NCBI GenBank assembly: GCA_025084515.1
Contig: JAJAGP010002000.1
Location: 1 to 64,000 of the forward strand
Direction: 5' to 3'
DNA from: Ancistrus triradiatus
Lineage: Eukaryota > Chordata > Actinopteri > Siluriformes > Loricariidae
DNA: 64,000 nt
In this document: piece by piece, positions 41,247-50,519 of the stretch
How the letters are laid out: each line of letters begins with the position of its first letter
Numbering within the stretch: position 1 is the stretch's first letter
Notes under the pieces: generated by a model
The model's database searches: none
Seen by the model: the letters and a program-made list of their open reading frames with translations, nothing else
What the model was told of the DNA's origin: nothing
Position numbers and translations under genes: made by a program

Positions 41247-43129
41247 CACCACGTCTCAGGCCATCGGTATCGGGATGACCATGAATGCTGAGTTCATCAT
41301 GCTGAACCATTTCAGCCAGAGATACGCCAAGATCCCTCTGTTCAGTTCGGACTTTACCAAGCGCGTCGGCATCTCCTTCGACCACATGAGGGTGAGAGAG
41401 AGCGACCCCACCCAAACTTGAGATCTCCACCCAGAGCTCTATATCACTGTTGTGGTCACACATCAGTAATAACAGTTTTATTAAGTGTCGCTTAAAAAAA
41501 TCAATAACAAAAGCTTGGCTTGTGGTTTTCAGTGTAAAGCTTCAGCCAAGCATTTTTTATTTTGGTCCATTACTAATTAGAGGTTTGGATCTGCATGTTT
41601 TTAGAAGTTTCCAGATCTCTTTATCTTGATGAGAAGGTTCCAGATTGCTTTAGTTTCAGTTTAGAATGTTTTCCAGATCTGTTTTTATTTAGAACGCTCT
41701 AGATATTCTGTGGTTTCTTAGGAGGGTTACAGATTGTCTTTAGTTCAATAGAATAGATAGATCTCTGTGGTTTGATTAGAGCAGATGGTTGTTTGCTGGT
41801 AGATTTGGGGAAGGTTCCAGATTATTTTATTTTTAAGAAACCTCCAGATCAGTGTTGTTGTATTATAATGTTCCAGATTTCTGAAGATACTTGGAAGGTT
41901 TCCTGCTTGCTTTAGTTCTGTTAGAAGATTCCAGGTTTCTTCTTTAGTTCTTGGTAGAAGGTTTTCTAGTTAAGGTTCTCATTAATCCTACTAGAAGGTT
42001 CCATCTGTGGTGGTTTCTTGGATATGTTCTAGTTGTCTGTAGTTTAATAGAAGGTTCCAGGTCTCTTGTTCAAATAGGAAGTTTTGTAGACACAGTGTGT
42101 TCTTAGAAGTTTCAGATGTCTGTAATTTGATTAGAAGGTTCAGGATCTATGTGGTTTTCTTAGAAGGTTTTAAATCTCTATCGTTTTGTGCTTGAAGGTT
42201 TCTAGATCTGTGTGGTTTCTTAGAAGGTTCTGGATATCTTTAAGTTTTCCGTTTTGCAGGTTTCTAGATTTCATGTGGGCTTCTAGCAGGTCTGGCTCTC
42301 TTCTGTTTTTGATGGTTTTAGATCCATGTGGGTTTTTTGAGAACGTTTCTGGATCTCTAGTAGTGTTGCAAGGTGCGAGCTCAATGTAGTATATTAGCAG
42401 GTTTGTGGAATCTCTTTAGTTCTGTTTGAAGGTTCAGGATCTACGTGGTTTCTTAGAAGGTTCTGGATCGTTTTTCTGTTTTGTTTGAGTGTTCTAGATC
42501 TTTCTGGATTGCTTTAGTTCTGTTTGAAGGTTCTAGATCCGTGTGGGGTACTTGAAGGTTCTGGTTTGGCTTTCGTTTGTTTGAGTGGTCTAGATCTACT
42601 GTAGTTTTTTAGAAGCTCCTGGATCTCTTTAGTTCTGTTTGCAGGTTTAGATCTACGTGGTGTCTTTAGAAGTTCTGGTTCTCTTTAGTTTCTGTTTGTG
42701 TTCTAGATCTATGTGGTCTCTTAGAAGGTTCCAGATATCTCTTAAGACACTTTCCGTAATACCTTTGTATTTGTAGAACGTTATATGATGGTTTAGCGAT
42801 GAATGAAGTGCATAAGGACTCGGAATGTCCGCTGGTTGTGTGATTGTAATGTTGTTGATGAATGATTTTTGACTCTGGTTGTTCCTTTGCTTTTTGTTCG
42901 GTACAGATCCGGTTTGGAGATTTCTCGGATCCTTCCTCGTCTGCTGGCGCCCTCTGAAGGCGCTGTTTTGCCGAGGATATCGAGAAATGGGTGGAGAGGA
43001 GAGAGAGAGAGCCTGAGGGGCGGGATAGGGGTGGATTGGGGGTGGAGTCTAACCATGATGGAGGCGGGACCAAGCCAGCGGAGGGAAGAACCCCTCATCC
43101 GGTCTGCAAAACGCCTCAAGTCCACCTGA
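27185..43129 (+). CDS. elac2: Long-form tRNase Z (ELAC2), 24 coding exons, indels in exons 18, 19 and 24
   Basis: Exons: 27185-27459, 29746-29796, 29891-29961, 31058-31122, 31774-31831, 31916-31984, 32166-32303, 32890-32945, 33036-33094, 33232-33304, 34639-34751, 35038-35136, 35211-35349, 35517-35602, 36075-36196, 37977-38073, 38156-38294, 39255-39292, 39416-39527, 39723-39822, 39931-40051, 41066-41144, 41247-41391, 42907-43129. ELAC2 is the metallo-beta-lactamase-fold endonuclease that removes 3' trailers from tRNA precursors in nucleus and mitochondria. Seen: an N-terminal basic leader, the degenerate N-half (FLTRMSWDTVGGL), a PMKIRN loop (about 510-515), the zinc motif HLHADH (563-568), then LVRHCK, SGDTMP and LNHFSQRY in the C-half. 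Expected length is about 840 residues (human 826). Exons 1-17 and 20-23 join in frame with GT-AG junctions. Read literally, exon 18 loses one base and a stop forms at the exon 18/19 junction. Assembly error is my preferred explanation; a pseudogene cannot be excluded. Confidence 0.93.
27463..27496 (+). repeat. (CAA)n at the elac2 exon 1 donor
   Basis: A trinucleotide run starting three bases into the intron (GTAAACAACAAC...), so the donor context itself is part of the repeat. Confidence 0.9.
28366..29606 (+). mobile_element. Tc1/mariner-like transposon, elac2 intron 1 (copy 1)
   Basis: Terminal inverted repeats CAGTGGGGCAAAAAAGTATT ... CTTTTTTGCCCCACTG are flanked by TA on both sides. The 1241-bp length is typical of Tc1. 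A transposase-like reading starts at 28732 (ATGGCCAAGACCAAAGAGCT) but is broken by stops and frameshifts. Two more copies lie at 46600 and 54128. Confidence 0.9.
30095..30855. repeat. Minisatellite C, 33-bp unit, elac2 intron 3
   Basis: The unit is GGCCAAAAGTGTTGGGACAC + AGAACCCACATGT, about 23 copies, alternating ATGTGG and ATGCGG joints. The period divides by three, which gives long repeat-derived open frames on both strands. Confidence 0.95.
31741..31768 (+). repeat. (TG)n at the elac2 exon 5 acceptor
   Basis: About 14 TG units, then TTTCCAG and exon 5. Confidence 0.92.
32113..32157 (+). repeat. (TG)n at the elac2 exon 7 acceptor
   Basis: About 22 TG units, then CCCTGTAG and exon 7. Only three pyrimidines in a row separate the run from the AG. 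Confidence 0.92.
32166..32303 (+). CDS. elac2: elac2 exon 7 (poly-Ser linker)
   Basis: Encodes SEHRAEQVRRR, nine consecutive Ser from an (AGC)n run, then GRVDLWQMEECEEIQSES ... SQSP. It corresponds to the variable Ser/Glu-rich linker of the long-form N-half. The Ser tract is a coding microsatellite and probably varies in length. Confidence 0.9.
32360..32780. repeat. ~24-bp minisatellite, block 1 (elac2 intron 7)
   Basis: A loose unit TGATTCACTGACTCTGATAT + TGATTC. The same unit recurs in introns 10 and 15. Confidence 0.85.
32845..32880 (+). repeat. (TG)n at the elac2 exon 8 acceptor
   Basis: About 18 TG units, then CTGTGTCAG and exon 8 (32890-32945, SRGWSSRDPSLVVAYVCK). Confidence 0.92.
33344..33540. 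repeat. CCATCCGCCCGT-rich tandem repeat, elac2 intron 10
   Basis: Degenerate GTCCATCCATCCAACCGCCC repeats, strongly C-rich on the plus strand. Confidence 0.85.
33685..34385. repeat. ~24-bp minisatellite, block 2, with an inverted segment
   Basis: 33685-34140 reads TGATTCACTGACTCTGATAT on the plus strand. After a gap of about 140 bp, 34275-34385 reads the reverse complement (GAATCAATATCAGAGTCAG). The two arms could pair. Confidence 0.85.
34780..34985 (-). repeat. Interspersed repeat (GCGCTATAGAAATAAAT family), copy 1
   Basis: Contains TTTATCATCTGCACCACCC, TTTCTCCTTGCCACTGTCAC and AAAGCGCTATAGAAATAAAT. Reverse orientation of the copies at 52820 and 62030; also at 56560 and 61510. The class is not determined. 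Confidence 0.65.
35850..36050 (+). mobile_element. Fragment of degenerate Tc1-like family, elac2 intron 14
   Basis: CCCTCAGACGGCACTGCATC ... TCTCTGGGATGGACCAT matches the element at 9594. Only about 200 bp remain. Confidence 0.6.
36700..37135. repeat. ~24-bp minisatellite, block 3 (elac2 intron 15)
   Basis: TGATTCACTGACTCTGATAT-type units, more diverged than in intron 7. About 840 bp without a recognisable feature follow, up to exon 16. Confidence 0.85.
37977..38073 (+). CDS. elac2: elac2 exon 16 (PxKxRN loop)
   Basis: Encodes RVERYPEVVFLGTGSALPMK then IRNVSGTLVNI. This is the start of the active C-terminal beta-lactamase half. PMKIRN is the conserved RNase Z substrate loop. Confidence 0.94.
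38156..38294 (+). CDS. elac2: elac2 exon 17 (zinc-binding HxHxDH)
   Basis: Encodes SSQSLLLDCGEGTFSQMCRH ... VFVSHLHADHHT. HLHADH (about 563-568) is the metal-binding motif II of RNase Z and is intact. Donor ACG|GTGAGA is in phase 0. Confidence 0.95.
38320..39170. repeat. Minisatellite D, 32-bp unit, elac2 intron 17
   Basis: The unit is GGCCAAAAGTATTGGGACAC + AAACCAACATGT, about 19 copies to 38935. Then comes a partial SINE (38935-39010, GTAAGTCGCTCTGGTAAGGG), then four decayed units to 39170. The same core occurs in minisatellites A and C. Confidence 0.95.
39255..39292 (+). CDS. elac2: elac2 exon 18, one base short
   Basis: GGCTTGAT-AACCTGTTGCTG followed by CAGAGAGAGCGGGCTCTG reads GL.NLLLQRERAL only if one base is missing after GAT. 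The family sequence here is GLPSILLQRERAL in human. 38 nt are seen where 39 are expected. Acceptor CGTTAG and donor GTGAGT are normal. Confidence 0.82.
39416..39527 (+). CDS. elac2: elac2 exon 19 with four single-base indels
   Basis: The segments RTVGKSFTPVYLVAP, QIMKW, LNQ and HDHCQEILIHI are all recognisable ELAC2 sequence but lie in different frames. Inferred changes: one extra G in the run 39424-39427, one missing base near 39460, one extra G at 39477-39479, one extra T at 39489-39490. 112 nt are seen, 110 expected. Confidence 0.8.
39653..39716 (+). repeat. (TG)n at the elac2 exon 20 acceptor
   Basis: About 32 units, then GTTCAG and exon 20 (39723-39822, FIPAKYLSDGAEVPKF ...). Confidence 0.95.
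39890..39925 (+). repeat. (TG)n at the elac2 exon 21 acceptor
   Basis: About 18 units, then TTCCAG and exon 21, in an intron of only 108 bp (39823-39930). Confidence 0.95.
39931..40051 (+). CDS. elac2: elac2 exon 21 (metal ligands, motifs III and IV)
   Basis: Encodes FQTCLVRHCKNAYACSLTHQ then SGWQLVFSGDTMPCDALAHM. The His of LVRHCK and the Asp of SGDTMP are the family's metal-site residues. The exon is clean. Confidence 0.95.
40128..41019. repeat. GGTTCCAGATCT repeat, block 1, with a ~410-bp duplication (elac2 intron 21)
   Basis: A loose 26-28-bp unit, TTAGAAGGTTCCAGATCTCT + TTAGTT. In addition 40128-40500 and 40537-40920 are near copies of one another (both begin TTCTTTATTAGAAAGTTCCA). Confidence 0.85.
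41020..41059 (+). repeat. (TG)n at the elac2 exon 22 acceptor
   Basis: About 20 units, then TTTAAAG and exon 22 (41066-41144), which carries LLIHEATLEDG, the conserved IHEAT block. Confidence 0.95.
41209..41243 (+). repeat. (TG)n at the elac2 exon 23 acceptor
   Basis: About 17 units, then CAG and exon 23. The intron is 102 bp (41145-41246) with no other pyrimidine tract near the AG. Confidence 0.95.
41247..41391 (+). CDS. elac2: elac2 exon 23 (motif V His)
   Basis: Encodes TTSQAIGIGMTMNAEFIMLN then HFSQRYAKIPLF ... SFDHMR. The His in LNHFSQRY is the last metal ligand. The exon is clean and joins exon 24 in phase 0. Confidence 0.95.
41580..42760. repeat. GGTTCCAGATCT repeat, block 2 (elac2 intron 23)
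   Basis: Same unit as in intron 21 but noisier, with many single-base changes between neighbouring units. Confidence 0.85.
42907..43129 (+). CDS. elac2: elac2 exon 24 (C-terminus), frame disturbed
   Basis: It starts IRFGDF, after which the family sequence continues in shifting frames (RILPRLLAP, LKALF, then a GAGAGG-rich acidic/basic stretch). At least three extra T appear (near 42924, 42953 and in the run 42965-42968), and probably one more change later. Read literally, TGA at 42955 ends the protein. The likely true end is in the frame finishing EEPLIRSAKRLKST at 43129, like the human tail EEPQAKKVRAQ. The exact stop is uncertain. Confidence 0.65.
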
Positions 43130-43410
43130 GCGGCGGAGAGCGAATGGTGAATACACTTTAATGAGTGGGATAGTAAGAGAATCTAAGAGGGATTCGAGTT
43201 GAAGCTCGCAGGGGAGAACCTGCAAAGTTTAGGCAGACGGCTGCTGGAATGGAGCCGAAGAGGCGCACGAATCGGAGGGCTTTCATCCCCCTCTTGGGTT
43301 TTGACTAGAGGCGGTGATTTTTTGTTTTTTTTCCTGTGTATGTTTATTGAGTTTCATTTTAGATCACCTGTATGTCTGTTGTAATTAATAAATATTGAGG
43401 AGGTAGGACG
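43130..43410 (+). other. elac2 3' UTR
   Basis: A unique sequence between the stop region and the poly(A) signal, free of the surrounding minisatellite. Confidence 0.6.
43387..43392 (+). terminator. Poly(A) signal of elac2
   Basis: AATAAA in TTAATAAATATTGAGG, about 260 bp after the stop and followed by a GT-rich stretch (GACGTGTGTGACC), as expected for a cleavage site. Confidence 0.7.
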
Positions 43411-43914
43411 TGTGTGACCAACACTACAGTTTGCCTCTCACTTATTCTGTCCTTCTTTTCACATGTTTTGTCATTTATTTATTTTATAACTGCTGCCTTA
43501 CTCTCTCAGAACCAAGACATGGTCAACATTCAGTAATGCAGTAATCCTGATATTGAATCCCCCTCTGAAAAACACCATCACTGCATTTTAGAGCAGTTTT
43601 TTCTTCTTTGGAACTGGAACTCCACTCCTTAGTTAAAATACTTGTGCTAACCTTTAGAAGTGTTTATATTGGTGTGTAGTCTTCCTCTTATAGAATGGAT
43701 CGCTCCAGGGCCATGGATAGACCTCCAGTGTCTGATGAGTGAAAACAGCACAGGTGCTTTTGTTAGCAGAATGCATTATGCTAAATACTAAAACGTTTTA
43801 GATCGTGGGTCACAATCCTGAAGCACCAAGTCACAGACGTTGAGAGATGCACGTCTGTTGATGCCATTTTTGACACGTGCACCCTTGTGCCAGTTTCAGT
43901 GGGTCAAGTTTAAA

Positions 43915-44960
43915 CAGTTCCAGGTCACTGTAGCTCTGTAGAAGCTTCCAGATCTCTGTGGTTTGGTGAGAAGGTCCCAGTTACTGTAGCTTCTTGGGAC
44001 TTTCTAGATATCTTTAGATTATTTATTTTTTTAGATGCTTCCAGATCTGTGTGGTTTCTTAATGGTTCCAGGTTGCTGTAGTTTCTTTAGAAGGTTCCAG
44101 ATGTCTTTGTTTGATTTTAAGGTTAAAGATCTCTGTAGTTTCTTAGAAGGTTCCAGATGTATTTAGTTTGATTAAGGTTCTAGAGCTCTGTAGTTTCAGG
44201 AGTTACATGGTTGTGGTGAATGAAGATATGCAGGGAGTTGGGGTGAGAGTAGAGGACGTGGAGGACAGGGTGAGGTGGAAACTTTTAACTCGCTGTGGCG
44301 ACCCCTGATAAAGGGAGAAGCCGAAAGAAGAAGAAGAAGAAGCTCTGTAGTTTCTTAGAAGGTTCTGGCTCTCTTAGTTCTTTTATAAGAATCTAGACCT
44401 ATTTATTTTCGTAGAAGGTTCCAGATGTGTTTAATTTGATTATAAGGTTCTAGATGTCTATAGTTGCTAAGAAGGTTCTGGATCTTTTTAGTTCTGTTAG
44501 AAATTTCTGGATCTCTGTAGTTTCTTAGAAGGTTCCGGCTCTCTTAGTTTTGTCAGAAGGTTCCAGACCTTTTTAGTTTCTTAAAAGGTTCCAGATGTGT
44601 TTAATTTGATTGTAAGGTTCTAGATCTCTGTAGTTTCTAAGAAGGTTCCAGATGTGTTTAATTTGATTATAAGGTTCTGGATCTCTTTAGTTCTGTTAGA
44701 GAGTTCTAGATCTCTGTAGCTTCTTAGAAGGTTCCAGATGTCTTTAATTTGATTATAAGGTTCTGGATCTCTTTAGTTCTGTTAGAAAGTTCTAGATCTC
44801 TGTAACTTCTTAGAAGGTTCCAGATGTCTTTAATTTGTTTATAAGGCTCTAGATCACTGTGGTTTCTTGGAAAGCTACAGATCAGTGCAGGTCCTTGGAA
44901 TGTTTCAGATCTCTTTAGTTCTGTTAAAGGGTTCCAGATCTCTGGAGTTGTTAGAATGAT
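43915..44960. repeat. GGTTCCAGATCT repeat, block 3 (downstream of elac2)
   Basis: The same 26-28-bp unit continues beyond the gene (TTAGAAGGTTCCAGATGTCT). Block 3 is interrupted by a short LINE insertion at 44198. Confidence 0.85.
44198..44340 (+). mobile_element. 5'-truncated LINE tail with 14-bp target duplication
   Basis: AACTCGCTGTGGCGACCCCT ... GCCGAAAGAAGAAGAAGA is the 3' end of a fish non-LTR retrotransposon with a (GAA)n tail. AGCTCTGTAGTTTC stands on both sides (44184-44197 and 44341-44354), a perfect 14-bp duplication. A related tail in reverse lies near 57088. Confidence 0.75.
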
Positions 44961-44999
44961 TCGGAGTTCTTGAGTCATTTTTGGCACGTGTGGTGCTTC

Positions 45000-45544
45000 G
45001 TTAGGTGCCTGAGGAGAATCGCCAAAAATAAAAAAAGGTAATTAAACATATATAAAAGTACAGTGTGGATTTTCTGGGAGTCTGGAACGGATTCATTTCG
45101 GATAAAATGATCTCAGTACACGTTCTTGGCACTGGATGTGCCTTCTGGAAGGAATTGACGAGAACCAAGGTACCGCTGTATAGAATTTGAAATCATACAT
45201 GACTTCAGCCATCAGAGGGCGCTGTTAGAAAGCTTATCATAGGTCTCGTGCTGCTTTATCGTGATCTACAGTACCTTAAACAGATCTCTTGAAATGATGA
45301 CATCTTTTTGTCTTGCAAAATCATTTTCCGGCTTTATTCAAATATATTACCTCACAACAGTCGAGTAATGAGGAAAAAAATCTAGAATAAGAGGCGTTCA
45401 CTGGTCTTTTGGTGGCTTGGCTGATCATCGTAAGCTAAGCACGTCGGATATTTTACTAATGACATTGAAATAGTTGATCAGAGTTTGTTTAAATCTAGTT
45501 TTCACTTTGATGTTGAGGGTTATGATGTGTGCATACAGCTGGAA

Positions 45545-45591
<47 letters not shown>

Positions 45592-46590
45592 GGTTTTAAT
45601 GTGGCAAAAAGTAAGAAATCTGACAAGGAACGACGATCTGAAACGATGACTTGTGTCCAAATCAATGAAACATCGTTGTCGTTTCTCATAAAACATGTTC
45701 GAGAAACAAAAACAGCGTTCCGCGACGAATTATTTTTATCGTATTCAGTTAAAACTTTGGTTTTATATGAATACAATCTTCTACCTGCAGCACAGAAACA
45801 ACGAGAGCGATATATCAGGAACACTGTGCTCGCTGTTTGATAGTTGACCCACAGGGGGCGCTGTGTGCACAGGAAAGCGTGAAGCTTCCAGACGGTCTTT
45901 ACAGACGGAACATAGCTATTTAACTTAGCCAGACGGGTCGTTTCTTGTATGCTTTTTGGAATGTATGCTTTATTCGGTTTGGAAACGCACTGAGCTCAGT
46001 AAAGCTCTTAAATAAACTTGCAAAGCAAATCGTAACGAATTAACTTGATTACAAGTTCTTTCTTTAAGGAACCTATTTATATAACCTATTTTTAAGGAAC
46101 CTATTTATGAAGTGCCATTTCTGTCTCCAGGACATTACACCTATAACAATTTATACAATTAATGGTAACGCACAGTTTTTGGATTTGGGATATTTAAAGG
46201 TATTGTATAGATGTTGTCACACACAGTGATACAAAGAGGTCTTTGACAAACGGGGCATGATAACGGGGTCTGATTTTCAATTTCAGACAGCACTTAGTTA
46301 TTTGTATTACTAATTATTAAAGTCATTTTAAGTGAAGAAGACTAACGTTTTTTGTTTAAAAACTTGTACAAGAAAGGTGCAGTGTTTTGCATTGTTTACA
46401 CTTCAGAAATAAAAAGGAATGCCTTTTATTAAATGCAAAATCGATAATTGTGAGAAAACCAATTTATGAACTTAGTATGATGAATCGAATCATATTATCA
46501 GCAGAGAGAACCCCCAATAGACAGTATTAGGAACAAGACAGAAGATCAGCCAGATGAACCAGAGACTCAGTGAGTGAATGAACCACTTTA
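45000..46590. other. Intergenic, no gene recognised
   Basis: Holds an (ATT)n run at about 45547-45592 and otherwise unique sequence. Short open frames next to the ATT run encode only poly-Leu or poly-Asn. Confidence 0.5.
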
Positions 46591-46599
46591 AATAGTTAT

Positions 46600-47867
46600 A
46601 GTAGGGCAAAAAAGTATTTAGCCAGCCACTGATTCTGCAAGTTCTCCGACTTAGAAAGATGAGAGAGGTCTGTAATTTTCATCATAGGTACACTTCAACT
46701 ATGAGAGACAAAATGAGAAAAAAAAATCCAGGAAATCACATTGTAGGACTTTTAAAGAATTTAATTGTAAATCATGGTGGAAAATAAGTTATTTGGTCCC
46801 ACACAAGGCAAGCAAGATTTTGGCTCTCACAGACCTGTAAACTTCTTCTTTAAGAAGCTCTTTCTGGCTCCTCCACTCGTTTACCTGTATTAATGGCTCC
46901 TGTTTGGAACTCGTTATCTGTATAAAAGACACCTGTCCACAGCCTCAAACAGTCAGACTCTCCAAACTCAACCATGGGTCAAGACCAAAGAGCTGTTGAA
47001 GGACACCAGGAAGAAAAATTGTAGACCTGCACCAGGCCTGGGAAGAGTGAATCTACAATAGGCAAGCAGGTTGGTGTGAATAAATCAACTGTGTCAGCAA
47101 TTGTAAGAAAATGGAAGACATACAAGACCACTGATAATCTCCCTCGATCTGGGGATCCATGCAAGATCTCATCCCGTGGGGGTCAAAATGATCATGAGAA
47201 CATTGAGCAAAAAATCCCAGAACTACACGGAGGGACCTGATGAATTGACCTGCAGAGAGCTGGGAACCAAAAGTAACAAAGCTACTATCAGTAATACACT
47301 ACACCTGAGAGGGACTCAGATCCTGCAGTGGTCTGGGTCTTCCAGCATGACAATGATCCCAAACACAAACCGCTCGGCAACGAAGGAGTGGCTCCGTAAA
47401 AAGCATTTCAAGGTCCCTGGAGTGGCCTAGCCAGTCTCCAGACCTCAAAACCCATAGAAAATTTGTGGAGGGTGAGTGAAATGAAAGTCCATGTTGCCCC
47501 AAAAACATCACTGCTCTAGAGGAGATCTGCAATGGAGGAATGGGCCAAAATACCAGCTACAGTGGTGTGCCAACCTGGTGAAGACTACAGGAAACGTTTG
47601 ACCTCTGTCATTTAGCCAACAAAGTTATGTTACAAAGTATTATTGAGTTTTGAAACAAATTTATTGACCAAATACTTATTTTCCATCATAATCACAATTT
47701 TAAATTCTTTAAAATCCTACAATGTGATTTCCTGGATTTGTTTTTACTCATTTTGTCTCTCATAGTTGAAGTGTAGCTATGATGAAAATTACAGAACTCT
47801 CTTCATCTTTCTAAGTAGGAGAACTTGCAAATCAGTGGCTGACTAAATACTTTTTTTTGCCCCACTG
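46600..47867 (+). mobile_element. Tc1/mariner-like transposon, copy 2
   Basis: Same family as 28366: left end TAGTAGGGCAAAAAAGTATT, right end TTTTGCCCCACTG, flanked by TA. The transposase region is more broken than in copy 1 by numerous single-base indels. Confidence 0.88.
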
Positions 47868-47887
47868 TATAGGTTAGAGAGAATATA

Positions 47888-49290
47888 CAGTGGTGGTGTT
47901 TGAAAGTTTGTGAACTCTTTTAGAATTTTCTATATTTCTGCATAAATATGACCCTAAAACATCATCAGATGTCAGCTTGTCATAAAGAGAACCCAGTTAA
48001 ACAAATGAAGACCAAAATATTATACTTGGTCCATTCTTTACTGAGGAAAATGATCCAATATTACATAATTAGTGAGTGGCAAAAGTATGTGAGCCTTTGC
48101 TTTCAGTATCTGGTGTGACCCACCTGTGCAGCAATAACTGCAGTCTAAACGTTTTTCCTGTTAACTGTTGATCAGTCCCCTGCACACCGGCTTGGAGGAA
48201 TTTTAGCCCAGTCCTTCGTACAGAACAGCTTTCAGCTCTGGGATGTTGGTGGGTTTCCTCACATTAGCTGCTCGCTTCAGGTCCTTCCACAACATTTCCA
48301 TTGGATTAAGGTTAGGACTTTGACTTGGCCATTCCAAAACATGAACTTTATTCTTCTTAACCATTCTTTGAGTAGAACGGCTTGTGTGTGCTTAGGGTCG
48401 TTCCGTCTTGCTGCAATGACCCCACCTTCTCTTGAGATTCCAGTTCATGGACAGATGTCCTGACATTTTTCCTTTAGAATTCTCTGATATCATTCAGAAT
48501 TAATTGTTCCATCAATGATGCCAAGCCATCCTGCCCAGATGCAAACAGGCCCAAACCATGATTACTACCACCACCATGTTTCCACAGATGGGATACAGGT
48601 TCTTAAGCTGGAATGCAGTTTTTTTCCTTTCTCCAAACATAATGAGTTTCTTTTTAAACCAAAAAATCTTCTATCTTGGTCTCATCAATCCACAAAACAT
48701 TCTTCCAATAACCTTCTGGCTCGTCCACGTGAATCTTAAGCAAACTGCAGATGAGCAGGCAATGTTCTTTTTGGAGAGCAGTGGCTTTTCTCCTTGTAAC
48801 CCTGCCATGCACACCATTGTTATTCAGTGTTCTTCTGATGGAGCTAATAGTTCTTCTGAACTATTACACGCCTTGCTCTTGGAGTGATCTTTGTTGGTGA
48901 CCCTTATGAGGAGGGTAAACAATGGTCTTGAATTTCCTTTCCTCCATTTGTTCACAATCTGTTCTGACTGTGGATTGGTGGAGTCCAAAAACTCTTTAGA
49001 GATTTTCTTTAGAGATGGTTTTTGTTTGTAACCTTTTCCCAGCCTGATGACATCAACAACTCTTTTTCTGAGGTCCTCAGAAATCTCCTTTGTTCGTCCC
49101 ATGATACACTTCCACAAACAAGTGTTGTGAAGAGCAGACTTTGATAGATCCCTGTTCTTTAAATAAAACAGGGTGCCCACTCACACCTGATTGGCATCCC
49201 ATTGATTGAAACACCTGCCTCTAATTGCACTAATTTTTGAGTTGACCAGCTGGTCAAGCTGAAGAAGCAAATAATACATAAGCAATTAAC
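47888..49290 (-). mobile_element. Second Tc1-like family, right end missing
   Basis: The left end CAGTGGTGGTGTTTGAAAGT is preceded by TA. The minus strand from 49102 encodes a Tc1 N-terminus (MGRTKEISEDLRKRVVD) followed by broken frames. The matching right terminus is not found. Only 20 bp separate it from copy 2 of the other family. Confidence 0.8.
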
Positions 49291-49394
49291 ATAGAAATCA
49301 GTTCTAATTATTAAGCAAAATATGGTTATTAGAGTTCAGTACAGTAGTAGCTGTACTCTGCTTTAAATCCTTCTGTAAGAGTTGCAGGTGTGTA

Positions 49395-49561
49395 ATGGAA
49401 ATGGGGTATGTGTGTGTGTGTGTGTGTTTGCTACGTTTCATAAACCAGCTCATAGTCAGACACGTGTTTAACTATCTGTATCAAGTCCTACTTCACTTAA
49501 GAACTGTAATCCAGTACTCGTCATTAGAAAATGTTGTGTATCTCCTACTTTGTCTAGTGTG

Positions 49562-49601
<40 letters not shown>

Positions 49602-49700
49602 TACATGGGTCCGTTGTACAGTAGTTATTACTGAATGTGGGTTAAGCTCCTTCAGGGATCCAGGCTAAAATTGGGTTTTAATGAAACAGGGCTTCGTCCT
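49395..49700. repeat. (TG)n runs, intergenic
   Basis: Short (GT)n at about 49406-49428 and a longer run at 49563-49595. No gene nearby. Confidence 0.85.
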
Positions 49701-49879
49701 ATCCTCTGCACATGCACCTGATACTCTCGGACCGACTGCACCTCTTTTCTCACCACACTTCGGTCATTTTGGTTTATGATGATACACACCTGTGTGTGTC
49801 ACCTGTGGTGTTCTTTAGTCAATGTCTTTGTGTCTTTATGGGTCTTCAAAGGACAACTACAATAGAATCCCAAGCATGA

Positions 49880-50460
49880 ATGATTCAGAATCATGGAGAG
49901 GGTCATTTGAGTTATTTTAGATAAATGATTCATTGTGGCTCAAATGAGTCACAAACAACCTTTTCCATTTTAAGATGTTTAAAAATTATCCTAAATGTCT
50001 TTGAAAAAATTAAATGTTAGAGAACTGAACCTCGGCAAATCTCTAACTAGGACTGGATGAACGTGAAAATGTAATTGATTCATGACACCAGAGAATAGTA
50101 ACAGAAACATTCACTCATTGAAACACTGATCCAGAGAGAAGTGACTTAGTCATGATCAAATGATTCACTGATTCAAAAAGTGACAGGGGAACGAGAGAGG
50201 AGCAAATCTCAGTCAGGACCAAATGACTCATTGATGTGAATCTAAATCATGACCAAATGATTCACTGATTCATACAGTGACCTGCTAAATGAGAGAGAAG
50301 TATATCTCAGTCATCACAAAATGATTCACTCATGACGGAATGATTCATGGAATGAGAGAGAAGTGAATCTTGACCAAATGATTTACTTATTCAAGCACCA
50401 GTTTGCTGATGGGGAGAGAAGCGAATCTTTCATGATCAACTCACTCACTGAATCAAATGC
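49880..50460. repeat. Degenerate AATGATTCACTGATTCA repeat
   Basis: Copies such as CAAATGATTCACTGATTCA recur every 30-70 bp. It resembles the phrase in the repeat downstream of map2k4 but with a shorter period. Confidence 0.6.
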
Positions 50461-50519
50461 TACTGAACAAAAACAGGAGTGGATCTGTTAATATTATTGT
50501 TTTTTTTTGGCTTGTTTTA

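Noticed and set aside
27185..43129. elac2 as a pseudogene because of its frameshifts.
   Set aside because: Twenty-one of 24 exons are intact with clean splice sites and all metal-site motifs. The indels are confined to two short patches beside repeats, which fits sequencing error better.
45529..45840. Poly-Leu protein next to the ATT run.
   Set aside because: The Leu stretch is the microsatellite. The remainder matches nothing.
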